Assembly: GCA_003343995.1 (NCBI GenBank)
Contig: QAKE01000084.1
Location: 22,775-86,774 of the forward strand
From: Bacillota bacterium
GTDB lineage: Bacteria; Bacillota; Clostridia; Christensenellales; Borkfalkiaceae
Direction of reading: 5' to 3'
DNA: 64,000 nucleotides
Part shown: positions 6,939-16,234 of the stretch, piece by piece
How the letters are laid out: each line of letters starts with the position of its first letter
How positions within the stretch are numbered: position 1 is the stretch's first letter
The notes under the pieces: model-generated
Told to the model about the DNA's origin: nothing
The model's database searches: none
The model's input: the letters and a program-made list of their open reading frames with translations, nothing else
Position numbers and translations under genes: made by a program

Positions 6939-7844
6939 TTGGAAAAAGCAATCAACAAACGGCGGGAAAAAACGCCGAAACCGAAATTTACCGTCATGGC
7001 GGTCATTCTCCTGATCGGGCTCGTCGTCTATACGCTCTGTCTGGTGCTGCCGCTGTGTTACGGTCTGATGACCTCGCTCAAAACCAACGAGGATTACACA
7101 CTCAATCCCATCGGGTTTCCCAATCCGCTCTCCTTCGAGAACTACGCGAAGGCGTTCGAGGGATTTTTCGTAAAAATTTACTCCGCAAACAGCATGAAAA
7201 ACGTGTACATCGAAAAGATGGTGCTCAATTCTCTGCTGTACGCGCTGGGATGCTCGTTCATGAGCGTTGCGGTGCCGTGCCTTGCGGCGTACGTCGTGGC
7301 AAATTACAAGTATAAAATCTGCAACGTCATCTACGTTTTCGTCATCATTTCCATCATTCTGCCCATCGTCGGCTCGCTGCCCAGCGAATTGCAGCTCGCG
7401 AAATCGCTCGGCTTGTACGACAACTTCTTCGGGCTTTGGATCTTGAGCGGACACATCCGCAGCATGTATTTTCTGATTTTGCACGCCACCTTCAAAGCCT
7501 TTCCCAAAGACTACGCGGAGGCGGCGAAAATCGACGGCGGCGGGCCCTTCACGGTGTTTTTCCGCATCATGATCCCGCTCACCAAAAACGTGTTTTTCAC
7601 GATCATGCTCATCAAGTTTATCGAATTTTGGAACGATTACCAGACGGCGCTCATCTACATGCCGTCCAACCCCACGCTTTCGTACGGGCTGTATCTGTTC
7701 CGTTTCAACACCAATACCGAATTTGCGACCACGCCGATGACGCTCACCGGCTGCATGATGGTATTTTTGCCGATCCTCGTCATCTTCTTGTGTTTCCGCA
7801 ACCGCATCATCGGAAACCTGACGATCGGCGGATTGAAAGGCTAA
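6939..7844 (+). CDS. ABC sugar-transporter permease, MalG type
   Basis: This 301-residue membrane protein is the second half of the permease pair. It has about six membrane segments and the EAA loop YAEAAKIDGGGPFTVFFRIM, followed by IPL. The start codon is TTG at 6939, supported by AAGGAGGG six nt upstream; there is no better in-frame start. The C-terminal end IIGNLTIGGLKG is typical of MalG-type permeases. It lies 12 nt after its partner and 20 nt before the next gene. Confidence 0.9.
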   Translation: MEKAINKRREKTPKPKFTVMAVILLIGLVVYTLCLVLPLCYGLMTSLKTNEDYTLNPIGFPNPLSFENYAKAFEGFFVKIYSANSMKNVYIEKMVLNSLLYALGCSFMSVAVPCLAAYVVANYKYKICNVIYVFVIISIILPIVGSLPSELQLAKSLGLYDNFFGLWILSGHIRSMYFLILHATFKAFPKDYAEAAKIDGGGPFTVFFRIMIPLTKNVFFTIMLIKFIEFWNDYQTALIYMPSNPTLSYGLYLFRFNTNTEFATTPMTLTGCMMVFLPILVIFLCFRNRIIGNLTIGGLKG

Positions 7845-7864
7845 TCATAACAGGAGGAAAAATT

Positions 7865-10855
7865 ATGAGTAGGACAAAAAAGTCGCTTTTGGCGTGCCTT
7901 TCGGCGGTCATCGCCGTCAGCCTTTCCGTCGCGGCGGTCATCGCCTTCGCGTCGGAGCCGGACGGATTGAACGGACTGCCCGACGGCATTGAAACGGGCG
8001 TGACCAACGAACTGCCCGTCGGAACGACGCTGGAACTCGGCGGCGCGTATATCGTTACAGACGGCGCGAAACTGCAAACCTATGTGGAAACGTCCATGCC
8101 CGACGGACGCGTGAACGCCTCGAAAACCCTCGAACTCGACACGATGGGGGTTTACGAAATCGCGTTTTACGCTTACACCGCCGCTGGGGAATACACGGAA
8201 CACGTGCTCGACGTTTACGCGTATAACGAAACCTTTTCTTTCGACGACGAGATTTCCTCTTCGCAGTACGGCGAGCATAAAAACGCGGCGGGCGTATTCG
8301 GCGAAGTCGTTTCCCTCTACGAGGGCGCGACGGCGACCTACGGAAAGGTGATCGACCTCAACGGCTACGACGTGAACGACGTCGTGTTCGAATGGCTGCC
8401 CGTCGCTTCCACGGTGGGCGCGGGGGATTTCACTTACGTGGAATTTACCTTCACCGACCTTTACGACGACAGCAATTATTTCAAGGTTTCCGGCAATTAT
8501 CATCATGCTTACAAGGAAACCTATTTCAAGGCGGCGGCGCCCGATCAGATCCTCACCGGCTGGTATTCCACCGGCGGATGGGCGAACGTCGGCAACGAAT
8601 ACGGCTCCAACGCGATGGTCAGCTTTTACAACACCCCGCGCTGGGGCGGCGCCATCGAAAAGGACAGCATGAAGCTGAAATTCGACAGCAAGGCGAAAGC
8701 CGTGCACGTGGGCGACGTGTTCGTCATCGATTTTGACGATCCGAAATATTTTTCCAACCTCTGGGACGGCTTTACGACGGGCGAATGTATCTTGAGCATG
8801 ACGTGCGGCGGCTATGTGTCCGATAAACCCGCGCAGTTCATGTTCCGCGAAATCGCCGGCGAAAAGCTCGACGGTACGCCGATCCGCGATACCGACGCGC
8901 CCAAGATCACCGTCGATTACGGCGTATATTCCAAAGACACCATGCCGACGGCGAAGCTCGGCAGCTCCTATCCCGTGCCCGAAGCGACGGTGTGGGATAC
9001 CTTCAACGGCGTGCTGAACGCGGAGGTTTCCGTGTGGCTGAATTACGGCAACAGCGCCGCCTCGCAGGTGGAAATCGTCAACGGCCGCTTTACGCCGACG
9101 CGCGCGGCAACCTATACCATCGTATACGAGGCGAAGGATTATTCCGGCAACGCGGCGGTGGTAACCGTTCCGATTTATTCGAGCAATCAGATGAAAAACG
9201 TAACCGTCGCGCTCAAAAACGACGCCCCCGCGAGCTGGCTGCTCGGCGAGGTGCTCTCGGTGCACGGCTACACGGTGACGGGCGGCACGGGCGAATATTC
9301 CGTGGCGGTATCCGTTACCGCGCCCGACGGCACGGAAACGGCGCTTTCCGACGGCGAAAACTATATTTTAACGCAGAAGGGACAGTACAAAGTGACCTAT
9401 ATCGCCACCGATTTTATCGGCAGCGTGGGGTATAACGCCTATCAGTTTGAAGTGACCGCCGCAGGCGTGCCCGTCTTTTACGACGACGCGGCGCTGCCCG
9501 ATTACTTCATCGCCGGCGTAACGTACACCCTGCCCGCGCTCGCGGCGTTCGATTACGCTTCCGGCACGGCGCAGGCGGCGGACGTGAAGGTCCGCGTGAC
9601 CGACGGCAGCGGCACGCGCGTGCTGGAGGGATTGGAATACGTTCCCTCGGGCGATACCGGAGACGTCGTCACCGTCGTGTATTTCGCGGCGAACAAGACG
9701 GGCGAGGGGAGCACCGCCGCGGTGAGCATTCCCGTCGTAAAGACGGGCACGCCCAATCAGCTCGATACCGCCGCGTATTTCGCGGGAACGGCGAAAGCGG
9801 CGCTTACGGCAAACGGCGAGAAGATGATCGTCACGGCGAAAAATACCGGCGATACGGTAAAATATATTCTCCCCGTCATCGCCGACGGCTTTACCGTAGA
9901 CATGAAACCCTACGGCGTGGGCAGTACCCTTTCGAGCCTTACGCTTACGCTCAAAGACGCGGAAAACCCCGATATCGGGTTCGACGCGACGCTCGTAAAA
10001 ACCGACATCGGCTCCAACCTCATCGTCGGCGGCATGACCTACGCGGTCAGCGCGTCGCTGGTATCCAGCCGCATGATTTTGAACTATTCCGCGGCGAACA
10101 ACCAGCTCGCTCTCGGCGACACGAGCTATCCCGTAAACGGGTTCGGCGGATTTCCGAGCGGCAAAGCCTACGTTACGCTGACCTTCGGCGAACTGTCGGG
10201 CGATTACAATCTGGAAATAATGTCCGTCAATTCGCAGGTGTTCAACACCACGGTGGACGAAATCAAGCCGAAATTCAGCGTGCTCGGCGAATTCGGCGGC
10301 ATCAAGGAGCTCGGCTCCACGGTGACGGTGTATAAAGCGGCGGTTGCGGATATGTTCGATCCCTGCGTGACGGCTTACGTTACGGTGACGGGCGCGGACG
10401 GCAAGATCATGACGGCGGAGGACGGCACCGTCCTCAACAAGGCGGACATCGGCAAGGAATACCGCATCCGTTTAGACAGCTACGGCTATTACCGCGTCGC
10501 CTATTATACGGAGGACTGGAACGAAAACTTCGACAGGAATTTCGGCTATCAGTTTATCGTGGAGGACGTCGTCCGTCCGGAAATTTCCGTCAGCACGAAG
10601 GATTTGAAGGGCAGCGTCGGCAAGTCGGTAAAACTGCCGACAGCGACCGCCACCGATAATTACACCGCCGCGGAAAATCTGAAGATAAGCGTGTTCGTCA
10701 TGCAGCCGGACGGCTACCTCGTGCGGGTAAAGACGGAGGGCGCCAACGCCTACCAGTATACGCCGCAGGCGGCGGGCAAATACACCGTGAGATATTACTG
10801 CATGGACGAAAGGGGCAACGGCGCAATCGTGGAAGTTGTGCTGGCAGTTTCGTAA
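7865..10855 (+). CDS. Secreted multi-domain Ig-like surface protein
   Basis: This 996-residue protein has an N-terminal signal peptide (about residues 1-30, ending near AFASEPDG) without a lipobox Cys and without an LPXTG anchor. The body is beta-rich. At least three Ig-like units are visible: one near residues 340-440 beginning DAPKITVDYG, one following at about 440-540, and a last one at about 900-996 beginning VRPEISVSTKD and ending in YRYYCMDERGNG-like strands (here VRYYCMDERGNGAIVEV). Between them are regions that resemble carbohydrate-binding beta-sandwiches (WLPVASTVGAGDFTYVEFTF). It probably binds glycan or holds enzymes at the surface. It has a strong ribosome site (AGGAGGAAA) and follows the permease gene closely. 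No catalytic motif is recognised. Confidence 0.72.
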   Translation: MSRTKKSLLACLSAVIAVSLSVAAVIAFASEPDGLNGLPDGIETGVTNELPVGTTLELGGAYIVTDGAKLQTYVETSMPDGRVNASKTLELDTMGVYEIAFYAYTAAGEYTEHVLDVYAYNETFSFDDEISSSQYGEHKNAAGVFGEVVSLYEGATATYGKVIDLNGYDVNDVVFEWLPVASTVGAGDFTYVEFTFTDLYDDSNYFKVSGNYHHAYKETYFKAAAPDQILTGWYSTGGWANVGNEYGSNAMVSFYNTPRWGGAIEKDSMKLKFDSKAKAVHVGDVFVIDFDDPKYFSNLWDGFTTGECILSMTCGGYVSDKPAQFMFREIAGEKLDGTPIRDTDAPKITVDYGVYSKDTMPTAKLGSSYPVPEATVWDTFNGVLNAEVSVWLNYGNSAASQVEIVNGRFTPTRAATYTIVYEAKDYSGNAAVVTVPIYSSNQMKNVTVALKNDAPASWLLGEVLSVHGYTVTGGTGEYSVAVSVTAPDGTETALSDGENYILTQKGQYKVTYIATDFIGSVGYNAYQFEVTAAGVPVFYDDAALPDYFIAGVTYTLPALAAFDYASGTAQAADVKVRVTDGSGTRVLEGLEYVPSGDTGDVVTVVYFAANKTGEGSTAAVSIPVVKTGTPNQLDTAAYFAGTAKAALTANGEKMIVTAKNTGDTVKYILPVIADGFTVDMKPYGVGSTLSSLTLTLKDAENPDIGFDATLVKTDIGSNLIVGGMTYAVSASLVSSRMILNYSAANNQLALGDTSYPVNGFGGFPSGKAYVTLTFGELSGDYNLEIMSVNSQVFNTTVDEIKPKFSVLGEFGGIKELGSTVTVYKAAVADMFDPCVTAYVTVTGADGKIMTAEDGTVLNKADIGKEYRIRLDSYGYYRVAYYTEDWNENFDRNFGYQFIVEDVVRPEISVSTKDLKGSVGKSVKLPTATATDNYTAAENLKISVFVMQPDGYLVRVKTEGANAYQYTPQAAGKYTVRYYCMDERGNGAIVEVVLAVS

Positions 10856-10867
10856 AAAGGAGCGATT

Positions 10868-12766
10868 ATGAAAAGATTATCCGTTAAAATTATCGCAATA
10901 GCGCTGTGCGTGTGCTGCGTTCTTTCCTTTGCCGCGTGCAAAAAGGACGATCCGACTGCCGACGATACGTTGAAATTCACCGATTATCCCTTTATTACCG
11001 AAAGCGTGAGCGAGTATAAAATCGTATACCCGCAGAGCGCGGATACCTCCAAGAGCGGCTACAAGGGCGCGCGGGAGCTGAAAAAATACATCGAAACGGC
11101 GACCGGCGCGGTGATCCCCATGATTTCCGACGCGGGGCTGACGCATTCCGACGACAATAAATATCTTTCCGTGGGCAAAACGGCGCTTTTGGAGGGCGCG
11201 GGCGTCGAGCTCGACGCCGACAAGCTGCAGAGCAGCGGACTGCGCATCAAAACGGTGGGCAAGAGCATTTACCTTGCGGGCGCTACGGAATACGGCACGC
11301 TGTACGCGGCGTACGAATTTTTAAACCGCGTGTTCGGCATGGAAACCTACGCCGCCGACGAAACCTATATCGACACCGGCGTAAAGACCATCAAACTGCC
11401 CGATATGGACGTGACGGAAGTGCCTTCCTTCAATTACCGCATCGGCAAATACGGCGCGTACAACGCGGAATTCCGCGATCTGATGCGCGTACATTCCGAA
11501 GAACGGTTCATCGCGCCGCTCAACGGCTATTTGTATCACAACAGCTTTAAGGCGCTGCCCACGGCGACCTATCAGGCGGATCATCCCGATTGGTATTCCA
11601 CCGACGGCTTGCAGCTTTGCTACAACGCCCGCGGCAACGAAACGGAATACGCCGCCATGGTGGATACCGCTTCCGACGTGCTTTTGAGCTGTCTGCAAGC
11701 GGCGCCTTCCGCCATGAGCATCACCTTCACGCACGAGGATTTCGACACGTGGTGCGGCTGCGCGGCGTGCTCCGCGAGCAAGGAAAAATACGGCGTGGAC
11801 AGCGCCACCGCCATCGGGTTCGTAAACGACCTCGCCGTGGCGACCAACGCCAAGCTGAAAGCCGCCGGCGACACGCGCGAAAATATCATTTACTGGCTGT
11901 TCGCTTACGGACCTACGCTCAAAGCGCCCGTAACCAAAACGGACGGCGTTTACGCGCCGGTAGACGACGGCGTGGACATGCGCGAAAACAATATCGGCAT
12001 CATTTACGCGCCCATTTTAATGGACTACACCAAGCCCATGACGCACGTGAACAATGCGGGGTATAAGGACGTTTTCGCACAGTGGTCCGCCATGACGGAT
12101 AACGTGTATTTCTGGGGTTACGACACCATTTTCTCCGATTACTTCAACGTGCACAACACCTTCGGCACCATTCAGGAAAACCTGAAGGTCGCCAAGGAGT
12201 ACAACGTCGTTTCCGCCATGCTGCAAGGTCAGCACGACCAGCGCGCCGCCACCTGCTTCAATAACTTCAAAATCTATCTCGCGGCAAAGTTTGAGTGGAA
12301 TTTAGAGGAAAAATACGACGACTTGTTCAACGCGTTTTTCGATCATTATTTCAAGGACGCGTCCGCCACGATGAAGGAGCTTTTCATCAGCCTTACGACG
12401 CACTGCGCGTGGTTTGCGGACGAATATAACGTGTACGGGCAGGGCGGCGTGGTCACCGTGAAGGAGGACTACTTCCCCAAGGGCGCCATCAACAATTGGC
12501 TGGAGCTCATCGATCGGGCGTACGCCGACATCGCGGGCATGAAAACCTCCGATCCCGAAGGGTACGAGCGCGCGTATAACCACATCAATCAGGAATCGCT
12601 CGCCTTTCGCTACATGCTGATTCAGCTTTACGGCGCGGAGTATCTCGACAGCGAGCTTACGGAAATGAAAACGCAGTTCCGCCGCGATTGCGGCAACCTC
12701 GGCGTTACGCATTTCCGCGAACATCAGACCATAGACGGTCTTTGGAGCAAGTGGAATCTTGCATAA
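10868..12766 (+). CDS. DUF4838-domain lipoprotein, alpha-glucuronidase-like fold
   Basis: This 632-residue lipoprotein has the lipobox FAAC with Cys24. Residues about 45-150 look like the N-terminal domain of alpha-glucuronidases and hexosaminidases (GARELKKYIETATGAVIPM, later GTLYAAYEFLNRVFGME). The rest matches the DUF4838 family, including the Cys-rich signature HEDFDTWCGCAACSASKEKYG around residue 288 and a following TIM-barrel-like region. Members are found in glycan-use loci of Bacteroidota and Bacillota and are thought to be glycoside hydrolases, but the substrate is not established. The protein is anchored outside the cell, where it could trim the glycan before uptake. It is 12 nt after the Ig-like protein gene. 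Confidence 0.85.
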   Translation: MKRLSVKIIAIALCVCCVLSFAACKKDDPTADDTLKFTDYPFITESVSEYKIVYPQSADTSKSGYKGARELKKYIETATGAVIPMISDAGLTHSDDNKYLSVGKTALLEGAGVELDADKLQSSGLRIKTVGKSIYLAGATEYGTLYAAYEFLNRVFGMETYAADETYIDTGVKTIKLPDMDVTEVPSFNYRIGKYGAYNAEFRDLMRVHSEERFIAPLNGYLYHNSFKALPTATYQADHPDWYSTDGLQLCYNARGNETEYAAMVDTASDVLLSCLQAAPSAMSITFTHEDFDTWCGCAACSASKEKYGVDSATAIGFVNDLAVATNAKLKAAGDTRENIIYWLFAYGPTLKAPVTKTDGVYAPVDDGVDMRENNIGIIYAPILMDYTKPMTHVNNAGYKDVFAQWSAMTDNVYFWGYDTIFSDYFNVHNTFGTIQENLKVAKEYNVVSAMLQGQHDQRAATCFNNFKIYLAAKFEWNLEEKYDDLFNAFFDHYFKDASATMKELFISLTTHCAWFADEYNVYGQGGVVTVKEDYFPKGAINNWLELIDRAYADIAGMKTSDPEGYERAYNHINQESLAFRYMLIQLYGAEYLDSELTEMKTQFRRDCGNLGVTHFREHQTIDGLWSKWNLA

Positions 12767-12817
12767 TACGGTTGCGACCGTGAAAACGGCGTAAATAAAA
12801 AACAAGGAGGAGTTAAA

Positions 12818-15800
12818 ATGAAGAGAAAGTTATCGATTTTCGCGCTCGTCATGCTGATGTGTCTGTCCGCAGTCATGGTCGCGTGTCAGCCCGAAGGCAA
12901 TAAGATAACGATCGACGCGCCTGCCGAGCTCACAATGTCCGTTTACGACACGAAAGAGCTGAACTATACGGCAAGCGGTTACGAGGGGGAATTGACGTAT
13001 GCGTCGTCCGATTCCACCGTTGTGGAGGTACGGGGCAGCACCTTGTACGCGCTTAAGGAGGGCACGGCGACCGTCGTCGTGACGGCAGGCGAAGTGACGA
13101 AGGATATCGCCGTCACCGTAACCGCCGCGACCAACGCGCCCGCCATCAGCGTTCCCACGACAAACGTGCGCATCGTTGCGGAAACGGAATTTGCCTTTGC
13201 GCCCGCCATCAAAATGGGCGAAAACACCGTGGAAGGCGAGCTGACCGTCAACGTGGCGGACCAGACCGTCGCCACCTACGCGAACGGCAAAATCAACGGT
13301 TTGAAGGTCGGTTCCACCACCCTCACGGTAAGCGGCACCTATTTCGGCACGAATCTGCGCCCCGTCACCGTTACCGTCACCGTCATTCCCGATCTCATCG
13401 TGTCGCTCAGCGCGCAGGAGGTCACGCTTTACACCTACGCCCCCGCGGGTGAGGAAGAAACCTATCCCGCCTCCGAAACCGTTACCGTAACGGTGGAAGA
13501 AAAGGGCGAAATCGTAAACAACCCCGCAATCACGTGGTCGATCGATAAAAACAATGCCGTCGCAACGGTAAATAACGGCGTTATCGCCGCGGTTGCGGAA
13601 GGCACGGCTACGGTTACGGTGAAGTATAAGACCGTTGACGCCGAAATCGCCGTAACGGTGGAAAAAACGCTGTTGGAGGCGGATACCGCATACGCCGAAT
13701 ACGATTTGAACGCGAAGGACGATACCAACGATTACCTCGTGTTCGACATCGGCGAGGATATCCCCCTTGCGGACGTTACCGGCGTGTACGATTTTACCGG
13801 CGGCAACAAGGAAATCATCGACTTTGAAACCGATGCGGCGAGCGAAGAACTGCGCCTGACGAAGGCGGACATTCTCGACGGCGAGCGCGTTATCGTTGTG
13901 GAAACCGCAACGTACGGCAAATCCTTCGAGGCGCTTATGGCAACGAAGTTCCTTTACACCGCGGAGGACCTCGAAGAGATGATGGTTCTTGCGACCGAGG
14001 GCTACGAAGTGAAAAATGCGCAAAGCCCTGGCAGATCGTTCTATCAGGGCGCGGACGGCTACTACGTGCTGATGAACGACATCGATTTCGGCAGCAAAAC
14101 CTTCCGTTTAACCGGTGAAGAATCCGATTTCGGATTTATCGGAACGCTGGACGGCAGAGGCCACGTGATCAGCAACGTCAATAAGCTGGCAAACGGCAAC
14201 GGCACGCACGGCATGTTCGGCAGAATTTCCGGCACCATTAAAAACATCGGTTTTGTCAACGTAGTGGGTTCGTACAACAATACCAATACGAACACAAATC
14301 AGAACTTGTGGGGCCGCTTCCCGCTGCTCGGCACGATCAACAGCAACGGGCTCGTGGAAAACGTATACGTAAAGGGCGCGAGAACGGCGTTGATGAACAG
14401 CGTTTGGGGACAGGGCGCGATCGGTCAGTACCGCAACGGTCATATCAATAACCTCGTCGTCGATATGTCGGACGTCGTCACCAATCTGTCGGATAACGGC
14501 GGCAATAAACCGGGCGCGGCGATCGGACAGCTCGTCAATCAGCCTGCACCGGCAGAAGGCTATATCAAAAACGTATATTCGGTCAGCTCTTACGACGTTG
14601 TCGGTATCGGACCGGGGTCGAGATATTTGAACGTCAAGGGCTATCAGACGGTTGCCGACTTTGCGGCGGCGGAAAACGATTATTCGTCCTTTGAAAACGA
14701 GTGGTGGGATCTTTCCAGCGGTATTCCCGTGTTCAAGGCGCTCGTGGACGACATGAAAAACGAAGAATTTGCCATCACCAACGGCGACTTGCTCACGGCG
14801 GGTTCGGAAACCACGCTGACCACCGACAGCGAATGGGAAATCACCTTCGCGTTGGAAAACGAGGTCGCGGGCGTTACCCTCGATGGCAACGTGCTCAGCG
14901 TTGCGGCTACGGCGGCGCACAACGCCACCGTAACGGTTACGGCAACCAACCTCAAAACGCCGACGAATTCCGTCGTGAAAACCTTTACCGTTTTGAATAT
15001 CGGCAAGGGAGGCGAGGCGACGGATATCGACCTTTCCGACGAGGCGGCGTCTTACGAAATCGAAATGGTTAAGGCGATCGTTCCCGAAACGATTTCCGCG
15101 GGCAGCGCAACGCTTACCCCCGCAAACTACTCCGTCAACGGCACAAAACTTACCCTTACCGCGGCGGGCGTAACGGAAATTTTAGAAGAAAATAACAAAA
15201 AGTACGGCGATTTCGAGCTGTTGATCGTCGACGAAGACGGCGCGGCTTACAGTATCGAGCTTGCCATCGTCACCATGATCCTTTACGACAAGGAGGACGC
15301 GCTCGCAATGATGCCCGCCGCTACGGATGATTTCGGATACGAGGCGGTCGGAGGTCTTGCCAACTCGACGCCGACGGAAACGCAGGCGGCACAGCGCCGT
15401 TTCTATAACGGTGCGGACGGCTACTTTGTCCTCGCCGCCGACATCGACATGGAAGGCGAGATCCTCCGTTTCTGCCATCAAGATTACGATTTCAAAGGCA
15501 TACTTGACGGCAGAGGGCACAAGATCTCCAACATCGGTTCTTACGAATACCCGCTGCTCAACGGCGCGGGCACGGCGGTTTTAGCCAACGCCGATCACGG
15601 TATTTTCGGCAACATCGCGGGCACGGTGAGAAACATCGCCTTCGTCAACGTAGTGGGCGGCAACGATACGGCTTCGCCGTATAATCCGAAATCTACGCGT
15701 TCCGTGGCGCTTGCGCTCCGTATTAAAGGCGGTTTGGTAGAAAACGTGTATGTGTCCTATACCGCGAAGGAAACGGGCGGCTGGGGCTGCGGCGCGTTCG

Positions 15801-16096
15801 GCATTTTTGATTGGGGTAGCGCGAAAATCGTCAACTTTGTGGCGGAGCGTACCAATTATGCGGGCACGTCTTTCGGCGCGAATGACGGCGTAATCAACGG
15901 CGTCGGTACGTCCTCTAAGGTAACTAACGTGTTCGGAATTTGTTCCGCGCAGGGAGCAACTACGAAACAAGGCACTCTTTATGCATCCTACGACGCGATG
16001 AAGGAAGCGGAACTCGATCTTTCCGGCTTCGACAGCGCGTACTGGGATATTTCCGCCGGCTATCCGGTGTTCAAGGCTTGCAAAACGCAGGCGTAA
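12818..16096 (+). CDS. Surface lipoprotein with Big_2 domains and two GLUG-like beta-helix regions
   Basis: This 1092-residue protein has a lipoprotein signal with Cys23 (VMVAC). Residues about 27-285 hold three bacterial Ig-like (Big_2) domains, each ending in a pattern like LKEGTATVVVTAGEVTKDI. Two related regions follow, at about 385-630 and 830-1090. Each begins with a YYVLMNDIDFGSKTF or YFVLAADIDMEGEIL segment, continues through GTLDGRGHVISNV or GILDGRGHKISNI to FGRISGTIKNIGFVNVVG or FGNIAGTVRNIAFVNVVG, and closes in AYWDISAGYPVFKA or EWWDLSSGIPVFKA. This is the GLUG/right-handed beta-helix style seen in adhesins and glycan-binding proteins. The likely role is glycan or matrix binding; no catalytic residues are recognised. 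It follows the DUF4838 gene by 51 nt. Confidence 0.78.
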   Translation: MKRKLSIFALVMLMCLSAVMVACQPEGNKITIDAPAELTMSVYDTKELNYTASGYEGELTYASSDSTVVEVRGSTLYALKEGTATVVVTAGEVTKDIAVTVTAATNAPAISVPTTNVRIVAETEFAFAPAIKMGENTVEGELTVNVADQTVATYANGKINGLKVGSTTLTVSGTYFGTNLRPVTVTVTVIPDLIVSLSAQEVTLYTYAPAGEEETYPASETVTVTVEEKGEIVNNPAITWSIDKNNAVATVNNGVIAAVAEGTATVTVKYKTVDAEIAVTVEKTLLEADTAYAEYDLNAKDDTNDYLVFDIGEDIPLADVTGVYDFTGGNKEIIDFETDAASEELRLTKADILDGERVIVVETATYGKSFEALMATKFLYTAEDLEEMMVLATEGYEVKNAQSPGRSFYQGADGYYVLMNDIDFGSKTFRLTGEESDFGFIGTLDGRGHVISNVNKLANGNGTHGMFGRISGTIKNIGFVNVVGSYNNTNTNTNQNLWGRFPLLGTINSNGLVENVYVKGARTALMNSVWGQGAIGQYRNGHINNLVVDMSDVVTNLSDNGGNKPGAAIGQLVNQPAPAEGYIKNVYSVSSYDVVGIGPGSRYLNVKGYQTVADFAAAENDYSSFENEWWDLSSGIPVFKALVDDMKNEEFAITNGDLLTAGSETTLTTDSEWEITFALENEVAGVTLDGNVLSVAATAAHNATVTVTATNLKTPTNSVVKTFTVLNIGKGGEATDIDLSDEAASYEIEMVKAIVPETISAGSATLTPANYSVNGTKLTLTAAGVTEILEENNKKYGDFELLIVDEDGAAYSIELAIVTMILYDKEDALAMMPAATDDFGYEAVGGLANSTPTETQAAQRRFYNGADGYFVLAADIDMEGEILRFCHQDYDFKGILDGRGHKISNIGSYEYPLLNGAGTAVLANADHGIFGNIAGTVRNIAFVNVVGGNDTASPYNPKSTRSVALALRIKGGLVENVYVSYTAKETGGWGCGAFGIFDWGSAKIVNFVAERTNYAGTSFGANDGVINGVGTSSKVTNVFGICSAQGATTKQGTLYASYDAMKEAELDLSGFDSAYWDISAGYPVFKACKTQA

Positions 16097-16134
16097 GGTA
16101 AACTTTAGGCAAAACTTTTTTTACTAAGCGATGG

Positions 16135-16158
16135 GCGCGGCGGCATTCGCCGCCGCGC
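16135..16158 (+). terminator. GC-rich hairpin after the surface lipoprotein gene
   Basis: A 10-bp perfect GC stem (16135-16144 with 16149-16158) with loop ATTC is followed by only a short TTTA. It may cause partial termination and so lower expression of the enzyme genes behind it. Confidence 0.6.
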
Positions 16159-16234
16159 TTTATCCTAAATAGGACTATCCCGCACGGCGAAAAACCGCCT
16201 TGCGAAAAAATATAAAAAACGGCAGGTAACCACG

